From Gemmatimonadota bacterium (GTDB lineage: Bacteria > Latescibacterota > UBA2968 > GCA-2709665), in contig PAQK01000012.1 in assembly GCA_002709665.1 (NCBI GenBank), positions 132,723 through 168,380 on the forward strand: DNA of 35,658 nt, written 5' to 3'. The notes beneath the pieces are model-generated. The model was not told where the DNA came from, did no database searches, and saw only the letters and a program-made list of their open reading frames with translations. This document shows positions 17,290 to 25,063 of the stretch, piece by piece. Position 1 is the stretch's first letter. The number at the start of each line of letters is the position of its first letter. The translations under genes were made by a program, and so were the position numbers.

Positions 17290-18300
17290 AGATGTGCTAT
17301 CCTGGCTGGAGTGATCTTCTGCCTGAGTACCTACATCCCACAAACAGATTGGTCCAAGTGGAAAAATACGATCAAACCATCGTGGATCTAACGGCGCAAA
17401 GGATGTCCGAACTCTTTGGCGGACCCGTCAGGATACACGCAACGGAGCGATTCGAGAGCGACAGAAAGTGCTTGCTTCGATGTCGGATTTCTCACGATCC
17501 CCAGGGCACACCCTCGACTATTGTGATCCAAGCATCTGCCATCCTAGTCGGTAGAGGAACCCACCCAGAATGACCACCTCCGTTTACTAAACAAATGGGC
17601 TGGATTGAAATTCCTGACAGATTTGCCCAGTGGGACTGACTTGAGCACTGAATTGTATGTAGGAGATCGTGATCACAAACTGATGATACTTGAGGACCTT
17701 GGCGAGTGTGGTCCACTGATGGGCCTGTTGCAAGGGGACGTGGAGGAAGAGACAATTGAAGCCTTTGAGCGATTCGGTGCCTTGCTGGGCCAATTGCACG
17801 CTGCTACGTTTGGAAGGGAGCGGAAACTGAATGAGATCAAAGCGAATTTGGGGCTCACGTCACTCCCTCTCGATAACGCCAGTCGAGATATCCGGACAGA
17901 CCGCCCGAATCTAAAAAGTCATTTTGAGAAACTCGGCGTGGAGACTTCCAATGGCTTCGTTGAAGAGCTCGAATAGGTTTAGGGTGTGCCCATTGGGCGC
18001 TGACAAAATTTGTTGGATGGTGTAATTCTGTTCTGATGAACGCACCGGGCCTTGATGCGCTATACAGACCAGTAGACGCTGTTCGGTGGCAAAAGCACAT
18101 TGCCTGGACGGAGGCTTTAATCAAGACCTCTAAGGAATTTCAGTGCCTACCACATATCCGCACAACACTCTCCAGGGTAATCCTCTCCTTAGGTGCACGC
18201 TCCCCTGATGTTGACCCCCTGGGGAGTTTTCCGGCCTTTTCACAGACAGAGGGAGGGTTGGGCCTGTAGCGATCTGAATTTGACCAAGAACGAGTCGTCG
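17290..18300 (+). pseudogene. Aminoglycoside phosphotransferase (APH)-like kinase pseudogene
   Basis: Two plus-strand segments in different phases join into one recognisable N-lobe. The first (to 17573) reads TERFESDRKCLLRCRISHD and TPSTIVIQASA. A frameshift near 17545 then moves to the second (to 17976): EEPTQNDHLRLLNKWAGLKFL, YVGDRDHKLMILEDLGECG and ALLGQLHAATFGR. This is the order of the ATP-binding lobe and hinge in APH-like small-molecule kinases. The downstream C-lobe, including the expected HGDxxxxN catalytic loop, is not in any open frame; fragments such as LFTDRGRVGPVAI near 18240 may be its remains. It is almost certainly non-functional. Its original substrate is unknown. Confidence 0.7.
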
Positions 18301-18555
18301 ATTTATCTCGACCTTTTGGGATATCTGACCGAATGCACCGGATGCACGAGCTTCGGTGCATATTCTGGTACAAAGAAGATGAATGTTATCCTTGATCATC
18401 ATGTGTCCGTCCTGATCCACAGGCCCTGGCATCGCAATTTCACTTTTTGATATCGGATTTAGTAGAGATCTTACCTATGAAGCTACAACCCCACCAGTCA
18501 TCGAGACTTGATCCTGTCTTACAAGTTTCCTACCACTCATAAAGGTTGGTAATTG
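18301..18555. other. Decayed or non-coding gap before the PhyH gene
   Basis: Short frames in all phases, none complete. One phase from about 18276 reads VVDLSRPFGISDRMHRMHEL then CIFWYKEDECYP before a TGA. It looks coding-like but I could not assign it; it may be the tail of another eroded gene. The last bases carry AAAGG ahead of the dioxygenase-like gene. No terminator or clear promoter was seen. Confidence 0.3.
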
Positions 18556-19392
18556 ATGAAAGAAGTCACATTTGGCGAGAGGTTCCTATTCGACATTCAA
18601 GGCTACCTGATCCTCCGCGGAGCAATCGATTCCGATCTGATAAAGGCGATCGATCATGCGTTAGTCAAGAATGAAGCCATCGACCACAACGAGAGTTGGG
18701 CGGAGGGATTGCCGGTAGTTACAGCCCAGCACTTCATCAAAGATCTGAATGTAGAGAATCAAGTTCGGATGAACGGCTTGCCGCGGCTCGATCCCATTTT
18801 CGATCAATTGATCGCACACCCCGCGATATTGCCCTACCTGAAGGAGTTCATGGGTGAACCCCAGCTTGTGAATACCTGGTCGATATCGAAATACGTGGGT
18901 CGTGGCGCTACAGGATGGCACAACGGCCTTCCAACAGAGGATTACACGGTGCGCGACGGTGTCATTCGATCCCCTATGGTAAATGTTGTAACAATGATCA
19001 CGCCAAATCAACAGGGGGATGGATGCTTTACGGTAATTCCCGGTTCACATAAAAAGAACTTCAAGCTCGATCCCGAGTGGAGTACGGCAGGCCTGGATAC
19101 CCCTGGCGCCATCGAGATCACGGGGGATCCAGGGGACGTCATGATATTCACCGAGGCGCTCACACATGCAGGTGCGGCCAAGACAACCTTGCGAAGACGG
19201 ACGACACTTCAGTACAACCACGTCCATCGCAATCGGGCATGTCCCATGTGGGACCATCATAACGTCCGGCATTACTGGTTGCCACCGTCCCTTCGTGAGC
19301 GCTTCACGCCCGAACAAAAAGAGCTTACCCGTTGGATGGACTACACCATTCCCGATCGATCGGTTTCGGGTTCGGAGAGGATCATCGACTGA
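18556..19392 (+). CDS. Phytanoyl-CoA dioxygenase (PhyH) family protein with HxG in place of HxD
   Basis: 278 residues from the ATG at 18556. The double-stranded beta-helix fold of Fe(II)/2-oxoglutarate dioxygenases is recognisable: FDIQGYLILRG near the start, GWHNGLP (120-126) at the first iron-ligand site, GDGCFTVIPGSHKKNF (154-169), then EALTHAGAA with His204 as the distal ligand, and RRRTTLQYN with Arg for the 2-oxoglutarate carboxylate. The usual HxD is HNG, so the Asp ligand is missing. This is seen in other members of a PhyH branch common in marine bacteria (recalled, not checked), and an HxG/HxA change is also a mark of Fe/2OG halogenases. The reaction may be a hydroxylation with an altered iron site. 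A strong terminator follows. Confidence 0.85.
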   Translation: MKEVTFGERFLFDIQGYLILRGAIDSDLIKAIDHALVKNEAIDHNESWAEGLPVVTAQHFIKDLNVENQVRMNGLPRLDPIFDQLIAHPAILPYLKEFMGEPQLVNTWSISKYVGRGATGWHNGLPTEDYTVRDGVIRSPMVNVVTMITPNQQGDGCFTVIPGSHKKNFKLDPEWSTAGLDTPGAIEITGDPGDVMIFTEALTHAGAAKTTLRRRTTLQYNHVHRNRACPMWDHHNVRHYWLPPSLRERFTPEQKELTRWMDYTIPDRSVSGSERIID

Positions 19393-19471
19393 TGTGGTTA
19401 CTTGAGGGATCCCAAGGTAAGGCACTAGTTCAAGGAGAATCGGTAATACCCGGCCACCTCCGGATTTGGTG

Positions 19472-19506
19472 AACGCCCCGGCAAATGGCTTGCCGGGGCG
19501 TTTTTT
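19472..19506 (+). terminator. Strong Rho-independent terminator after the PhyH gene
   Basis: A 13-bp perfect stem (AACGCCCCGGCAA with TTGCCGGGGCGTT, 19472-19484 and 19490-19502) has a five-base loop and is followed by a run of six T (19501-19506). It lies 80 bases after the PhyH stop codon and separates that gene from the toroid gene at 19657, which therefore needs its own promoter in the following 150 bases. Confidence 0.93.
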
Positions 19507-19656
19507 GCTGTTTACCTTGCTTGCATCATTCTGCTATTCACCTAATAATCCAAACATGGACGCTGATCGTGCCCAATTCCAGCCTTGCCAGGAGGGCCTC
19601 TCCGATCCACGTCGATCCGCCTCAAACCCGCAGGACCAAACACCGAGGTCCACACC

Positions 19657-21324
19657 ATGCCCAACCTTGAACTTGCCCACGAAGGCCTCACCCAGGGATT
19701 TTTGGCAGACCTGAAATCGGACATCCAGAGCACGATCCTCCCTGCTGCGGAATCCTATTTTACGGAAGAAGGCACGGCCTATACGCAAAACAATGCTTCG
19801 CTAAAAAAGGTCGAGATGGTCGTCAACTACTACGATTATCAACCGTGCTGTTCCTCGGTGCTGGGCCTGCTTGCGGCGCAGGGAAACGACCGGGCGTTGA
19901 CCGTTGTCCGACGACTCTTCGAGAATGTAGGCTACTATATCGGCGAGGGTCGAGAGAAAGAGGGCTTTAAGGTCTCTCTCCGACGTTCCCAACTCCATCT
20001 CGTGCTGTGCAGGGAGCGTCTCAAACCCATACTCGAGACATCAGAAACCGACGTGTGGGGACAGCTTCTGGCACAATCGTGTGAAGATATGCTGGCCCAT
20101 TTCAACGGGCTTCAGGAACGCGTTCCTGCGCTCGACAATCGCGGCTTTGGCACCGGAATCAACCACGTGGCCATTGCCGCAGAAGGCATCTGGAAGACCG
20201 GAAACGTCCTGGGACGGGAAGATTGGTCGAGGACGGCTTCCGAATTCAACGACCGCCTCATCGCGTACGGCCATCCCGATGGATACTTCGAGGAGAACAC
20301 CAATGACTCACGTGAGGGTGGTCCCAGCCTAGTATATACGCCATTGACCGCCGGATGCGCATACGTCATTCAACGCTGGCGGCAAACAGTGGACCGCAAC
20401 CGCTTTGACAGATGCGGCACCTTCTTCAGAAATTTCCTGGATTCACACCTGCGTGCAATGCCATTTGCCGACGAACGCGCGAATCCCCACGGCATCGGTT
20501 GCTATGGCCTCGCCATCCATGCGCTGTCCGCCGAAGGGCGCGGTCTGCTGCGCTTGCACCTCGAAAACGTCCAGCTCGAAAACATGAGTCTGGAATACCT
20601 CGCTCGCCTCCACTTTGAAATTGACCATATGGAAACGGGTCCGGGAGCTATTCCCGAACCCCTTCTGGATGGCACTTTCCGGATAACAATGCCCCTGGGA
20701 GTTGCGCGCTCATCCGACTGGACACTGGGCCTCTCGGCTATGAAGGCTCTCAACCGCGAAGACTCAGCTACCAGTGACTACGCGTTGGATCGTCAAACGC
20801 TCCTGTTCATTTCTCACCGGAAGGCAGGTTCGATCATTTCGGGAGCCAAATCCAAACACAATCCCGGCTGGTCTACCGTGCGAAAAGGAGAGGACGCGTA
20901 TCCTGTAAAGACCGGTGAGCTCGAAATGGGGACCGATCGGGCGACCGCTGAGGTGCACTACGAATCCTTCATTGTGAATGTCACCTTGATCTACGGAGCC
21001 GAACCCCGTCTACGCTTCACCTCCGATACCCCGGACACCTTAACCACACAACTAGTGTTGGAAGCACCTCAGGGCGCGAATTTCAAAATCAACAACGACT
21101 TCAAAGTCGAATTTGATGACACTGAGACAACCATCGAGAGTGTGCACACCGTATCAACCGACACGTGGCAAATCGCCACTGAAAAGTCAGGTTGCCTTAT
21201 ATGGTTCGTTACGCCCTTCAATCCCTATTCGTCCGGCAACAAGAGCGCACCCTCAACTAGGCGACCTGTCCTGGCGGTGGATTGGACTCGGAGCGTCGAG
21301 TTTAGATTCAGCGTCTGCCCGTGA
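19657..21324 (+). CDS. Predicted (alpha/alpha) toroid plus beta-domain protein, lyase-like
   Basis: 555 residues from the ATG at 19657, which has GAGG eight bases upstream; the frame is open further upstream but without a better start. The first 370 residues are helical with toroid-like repeats (YYDYQPCCSSVLGLLAAQGN, FGTGINHVAIAAEGIWK, YTPLTAGCAYVIQRW). The rest is beta-rich (RQTLLFISHRKAGSIISGA, EVHYESFIVNVTLIYG). The order toroid then antiparallel beta is that of polysaccharide lyases (PL8/12/15/17/21-like), and Asn/His in GINHVA and Tyr in PSLVYTP could serve in catalysis; this is inference. It shares its two-domain layout, but little obvious sequence, with the 9786 protein. It ends 46 bases before the convergent enolase-superfamily gene. 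Confidence 0.6.
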   Translation: MPNLELAHEGLTQGFLADLKSDIQSTILPAAESYFTEEGTAYTQNNASLKKVEMVVNYYDYQPCCSSVLGLLAAQGNDRALTVVRRLFENVGYYIGEGREKEGFKVSLRRSQLHLVLCRERLKPILETSETDVWGQLLAQSCEDMLAHFNGLQERVPALDNRGFGTGINHVAIAAEGIWKTGNVLGREDWSRTASEFNDRLIAYGHPDGYFEENTNDSREGGPSLVYTPLTAGCAYVIQRWRQTVDRNRFDRCGTFFRNFLDSHLRAMPFADERANPHGIGCYGLAIHALSAEGRGLLRLHLENVQLENMSLEYLARLHFEIDHMETGPGAIPEPLLDGTFRITMPLGVARSSDWTLGLSAMKALNREDSATSDYALDRQTLLFISHRKAGSIISGAKSKHNPGWSTVRKGEDAYPVKTGELEMGTDRATAEVHYESFIVNVTLIYGAEPRLRFTSDTPDTLTTQLVLEAPQGANFKINNDFKVEFDDTETTIESVHTVSTDTWQIATEKSGCLIWFVTPFNPYSSGNKSAPSTRRPVLAVDWTRSVEFRFSVCP

Positions 21325-21370
21325 GACGACCGTCGTCCACGCTAGTGCTGGATAGGAGCGAAAGCCACAA

Positions 21371-22528
21371 TTAATCAAATACGACCGTATCCACCTTATT
21401 CTTGTCAACGTAGTCCCAATCGATCTGCACACCAAGTCCAGGACCTTCCGGTACGGGCACTTGCCCATTCTTGTCGACGTTTTCCAATTCATCCGTGAAC
21501 TCGGGTTCATAGATGGGCGGCTTCGTATTCTTCACATTCGGGTGCAATAGCCCCAGCTCGTAGTAATTCGTGTTCCTTATCGCAGCAATGCAGTGTCGAT
21601 GTGCCAGCCCTCCCCCGTGAAACTCCACGTCCAGGCCAAACCCCTCGGCTGCGTGAGCTACCTTCATTGCACCTGTGATCCCGCCGTCTTCATACACCCC
21701 GGTCCGCACGAAATCCGTACCCTCGCCAACGATGAAATCCACGTGCTGTTCCAGACCAAATATATGCTCGGTCTGCAGTAGTGGCGTCCTGATTAACTGA
21801 CGCAGTTTGCGATGTGCAAAAATCGACACTCCGCCATCCTTGTATGCGTCCTCCAGCCAGAAAAACTTCGCCTCATCACAAGCCCGGCCGATCTTGAAGG
21901 CGTCTGCCCAAGTGTCGTAATCGCAGACCGGGTCAATCATCAGATCCATCCGGGCGCCCACTCGCCTTCCTGTCTCCAGAACCGTCGCCACTTCCCGCTT
22001 GATTGGACCATTGCCCCAACCGTGGATCTTGAACGCAGGATATCCGATCTCACTACACTGTTCCGCAAAATCTGCAAAGTCCTCTGGTTGTGTCAGACCC
22101 CCGTTGTCATCTCCATGATAGGTACTTGCATACGCAGGAATCGTCTTCCTGTAACCGCCGAGCAGCTGCAAAATCGGCGCGCCATATGCCTTCCCTGCAA
22201 AGTCCCACAACGCCACATCCACCCTGCTGATCGCAGTCCGGTCCGTGTGTCTAAGCCCTCTCTTCAGATCATTGTAGATCTTCTCCCGCTCAAACGGATT
22301 CTTCCCCAAGAGATATACCGCTACAGAACCGAGTCTTTCTCGGGATCACCCACCGGGATACTCACCCACAATTCCTGCGCTGGTGTGCACCTTCAGGATC
22401 GAGGGGTGCATCTCAAGGACACTGCCTTTTTCGTAGACGGTGTTGAAGTCATTGTAGTCTTTGGCCATGTCCTGGATCTTATGGGAGAACACCACGAGCT
22501 CGAGCTTCGTAATTTTCGGATCTGCCAT
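21371..22528 (-). pseudogene. Enolase-superfamily (mandelate racemase/muconate lactonising type) gene with one in-frame TGA
   Basis: From the ATG at 22528, with a strong AAGGAGGAGGG just upstream, the frame encodes 385 residues interrupted only by TGA at 22346-22348 (codon 61), inside the N-terminal capping domain (GIVGEYPGG-stop-SRERLGS). Everything else is intact: RVDVALWDFAGKAYGAP, the KxH pair in AFKIHGW (167, 169), metal ligands Asp199 (MIDP), Glu226 (WLEDAY) and Glu254 (LQTEHI), and His304 in VEFHGGG. The pattern suits an acid-sugar dehydratase or racemase. An alternative reading of 22310-22350 with two compensating frameshifts gives GGDPEKDSVL, which looks native, so the lesion could be paired indels or a sequence error. 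If real, only a truncated protein would be made. Confidence 0.8.
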
Positions 22529-22665
22529 GCCGCCCTCCTCCTTTATTGACTACCCTGGATGAACTAGTAGCCGCACCCTAAAGTGGCTATGAACGCGCCC
22601 TCCCTTGGATCCTAGATAGAGCATTGGAACTGATTTGTTTCTATACCTAATGAAAAATCACAAAC

Positions 22666-24882
22666 TTACTCCATACGAAATTGCTTTTTCGTTGGTATGT
22701 CGAAAGCGTGTTCCTTGCCTTCAAAATTCAGGTAGCGTGCACCGACCACCGAAACAGTTGTTTCGTCCTCCGATAGTTTAATAAGAGCCAGTTCGCCCGC
22801 AAAAACCAACTCTCCGAAGAGGTGGCGCGTGTCCCCATCCGACGTCAGCAGAACATAACGAACCCCATCCACGGTTTGTATCTCTACTCCAACAGCGTGC
22901 GCGATCCCTTCATCCGGTACCTCTGCCGGTAGACGCTTAACGTTCATGATTCGAGATTCGCCGCGATATGGCTCCAGAAAAGCTGCAAAGACTGTATTTG
23001 TCGCATTCCGTCGGGCGATCAGCGTGGACGCGAACTCATCCCCTCGATTTGTCATACTCCGAGCTCGAATTGCCTCTGTGCCCGGTTCTCCGAGCAATGT
23101 GATCCGTAGACCACGACCTTCATCATCCCTCCAGCCAGCAGTCCAGTCCACATTCACTTTAGCTCTTTCTACGTCTTTGATATGCTGATACCCGCATCGT
23201 TCCCCAAGCGGTATCTCGGACTGCGCCAGAGGAACTGAAATGGCATCGGGAGCACCATCTACGTGCATCACCCAGTCGTATTGATGGGCTGCATCGCTTT
23301 CAGCACGGTAGAAATCCACAACCAGCCCATCAAAAAGTGCCAGAGTGCGTTCCAATCGAACACCATCATACACACGATCGCAAGAAGCACTCGCCACCTT
23401 CAGAAGCGAATCCACCTCAAAGGTCTGAAGCTCTCCATTTGCTGGACTCGCAATGTCGTCTGATGGCCAGGCACTGTCTCGGTCACCCTGGGGATGCTGA
23501 CTGATCCCGTCCACAGTCAGCGTGCTGTGCGACACCGTCTGAGCGGTCCATTCTCCCTTGAGTTTCATCGGGTGACCGTTATAGCTGAAACTGCCAAAAT
23601 CGCGAATCCACTGCTTCCCGTCTGAATAAAGCACCATGTTCAGCTGATCAGGATGACCGTGGCCGCCTCCGAAGGGACCATAGTTCAAGAGCACGCAGGT
23701 GGCATCTCGATCCAATTCATCCTGTCGAAGAATGGCATAGCCCGTTGCCGGATACAGCGTGCTCCCCAATACCGTGCGTCCCGTATTTCCAAACCGACCG
23801 GTGCCCAGAACCGGAGCAGGAATTCCTTTTCCGGGCAACCCATGAATGAGCGCCGTCAGATCAGGACCATAGCCTTTGTGCTCGATCAGCCACGCGTATT
23901 TCGGATCCTTGCATCGTGCATAACCTATTCTGTAGAGAGGATGCCCTAGAAACATCTGCATACTACTGTCGCCGATATTCGCGGTACTTCCGTCTGGAAA
24001 TGGATAATAAAACGGTGCATCGAACATCATCTTCAACGTCTTTGGGCCATTGTCGCCATCAACCGGATAGTTGAGCTCTCGGATGTCGTCCGATGGTCCA
24101 TAGGTGTCTGAGACCTCAAGAGTGTAAAGATCCATCCCACACCGATAGGCGGCCTCAGTGAGATCCAGGAATGCCGAGAGCGTGAACTGATGATACCCTA
24201 AAGCCCGTTCCCAGAACAAACCATCGTCGTTGATGTCATGACCGATATGATGTCGAAAACCGAACCGGCTCTCCAAAGCGTAGTCGATCAACTTCTGGTC
24301 TTGGAGACAGAAACCGGCCAGACCGATGGCTGCCAGATGCCACGCCTGGAAGTTGTAACACCGATAGTGCCAATCGGTGGCTCGAGGATCGGTCCCATAG
24401 TCCCAGACCACAAAGCAATCGAGTCCGGGTCTTACAATCCCCGCCTCGACACGTTCCCGTTCCACCGAAGAAAGCGATTCATACAACAGATCGTAGGCGT
24501 ATACCAACGGAATGTACCACCTGGATTCGTAAAGAGACGAGAACGAGGTCAAACGACTCCTCTTGTTGCGCACCAGTGGGAATGAAGTGTAAACCTCAGC
24601 ATAATGAAGCAACACCTTTCTGGAGTATTTCCGATAGCGTTCTTCACCTGACAATGCGTAGGCCAGCGCCACATCTTTTGCCGCACTTGAAACTCCCCGA
24701 TGATCCGCACTCACACCCTCTGGAATATCCGGGGGCTCGGCGAGAACACGGTCCGCTGCATCCAGGATACGGTCCAGTGCTTTCTTCGCCCAGGGCTCTG
24801 CCTGTGCCCTTGAGTGAACCTGGGCGATCTCTTCGACTGTAATCAACAAATAGGGATGACGTGTTGGGAACTTCGGAGTCAA
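22666..24882 (-). CDS. Heparinase II/III-like (alginate-lyase-like) protein
   Basis: 738 residues from a TTG at 24882; the true start was probably the ATG at 24960 (see the leader entry). The N-terminal toroid begins HPYLLITVEEIAQVH, the typical opening of this family, and continues with YNFQAWHLAAIGLAG (about 176-190) and WERALGYHQFTLSAF (about 224-238), which hold the Asn, His and Tyr positions used by heparinase and alginate lyases. The C-terminal beta domain has GPFGGGHGHPDQLNMVLYSD near 402-421, then WIRDFGSFSYNGH, a strong match to the Heparinase_II_III domain. It probably cuts uronate-containing chains by beta-elimination. It lies between the sulfatase and the enolase-superfamily gene in the same orientation, which suits breakdown of a sulfated uronate polymer. 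Confidence 0.85.
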   Translation of the reverse strand: MTPKFPTRHPYLLITVEEIAQVHSRAQAEPWAKKALDRILDAADRVLAEPPDIPEGVSADHRGVSSAAKDVALAYALSGEERYRKYSRKVLLHYAEVYTSFPLVRNKRSRLTSFSSLYESRWYIPLVYAYDLLYESLSSVERERVEAGIVRPGLDCFVVWDYGTDPRATDWHYRCYNFQAWHLAAIGLAGFCLQDQKLIDYALESRFGFRHHIGHDINDDGLFWERALGYHQFTLSAFLDLTEAAYRCGMDLYTLEVSDTYGPSDDIRELNYPVDGDNGPKTLKMMFDAPFYYPFPDGSTANIGDSSMQMFLGHPLYRIGYARCKDPKYAWLIEHKGYGPDLTALIHGLPGKGIPAPVLGTGRFGNTGRTVLGSTLYPATGYAILRQDELDRDATCVLLNYGPFGGGHGHPDQLNMVLYSDGKQWIRDFGSFSYNGHPMKLKGEWTAQTVSHSTLTVDGISQHPQGDRDSAWPSDDIASPANGELQTFEVDSLLKVASASCDRVYDGVRLERTLALFDGLVVDFYRAESDAAHQYDWVMHVDGAPDAISVPLAQSEIPLGERCGYQHIKDVERAKVNVDWTAGWRDDEGRGLRITLLGEPGTEAIRARSMTNRGDEFASTLIARRNATNTVFAAFLEPYRGESRIMNVKRLPAEVPDEGIAHAVGVEIQTVDGVRYVLLTSDGDTRHLFGELVFAGELALIKLSEDETTVSVVGARYLNFEGKEHAFDIPTKKQFRME

Positions 24883-24900
24883 ATTCGATCCTCCAGGGGC

Positions 24901-24960
24901 TCAAAGACGAGATGGAATCAACAGAACGAATAATACCGAAAGCAGTATCCACTTTTCCAT
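24901..24960 (-). other. Signal-peptide-like leader in frame with the lyase, cut off by TGA
   Basis: An ATG at 24960 has AGGGAG five bases upstream and encodes MEKWILLSVLFVLLIPSRL, a good signal-peptide shape (charged start, hydrophobic core), followed by TGA at 24901-24903. The phase continues without another stop through APGGSN into the lyase at 24882. The lyase was therefore probably exported, and this nonsense codon now separates its leader from the enzyme. Low-level restart at the TTG, or readthrough, would be needed for expression. Confidence 0.65.
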
Positions 24961-25063
24961 CAGAACTCCCTCAAAGATTGTGTGGGGCCCATTCAGTTTA
25001 CGGACCGACTATGAGGTGCGGGCTAAACTGTTGTCCCATCTCCTGCTCGAACTCTCGGATAAA

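Noticed and set aside
21325-21337. GACGAC/GTCGTC palindrome between the convergent genes as a terminator
   Set aside because: The loop would be a single base and there is no T tract.
22330-22348. Selenocysteine at the TGA in the enolase-superfamily gene, with the following hairpin as SECIS
   Set aside because: The codon is in a capping-domain loop, not at a catalytic position, relatives are not known selenoproteins, and the hairpin is short without the usual loop features.
12785-24960. Genetic code with TGA read as an amino acid (for example Gly)
   Set aside because: Several in-frame TGA codons fall where Gly would fit, but at least seven intact genes end in TGA at the expected family length, and the sigma-ankyrin locus is broken by TAA and TAG.
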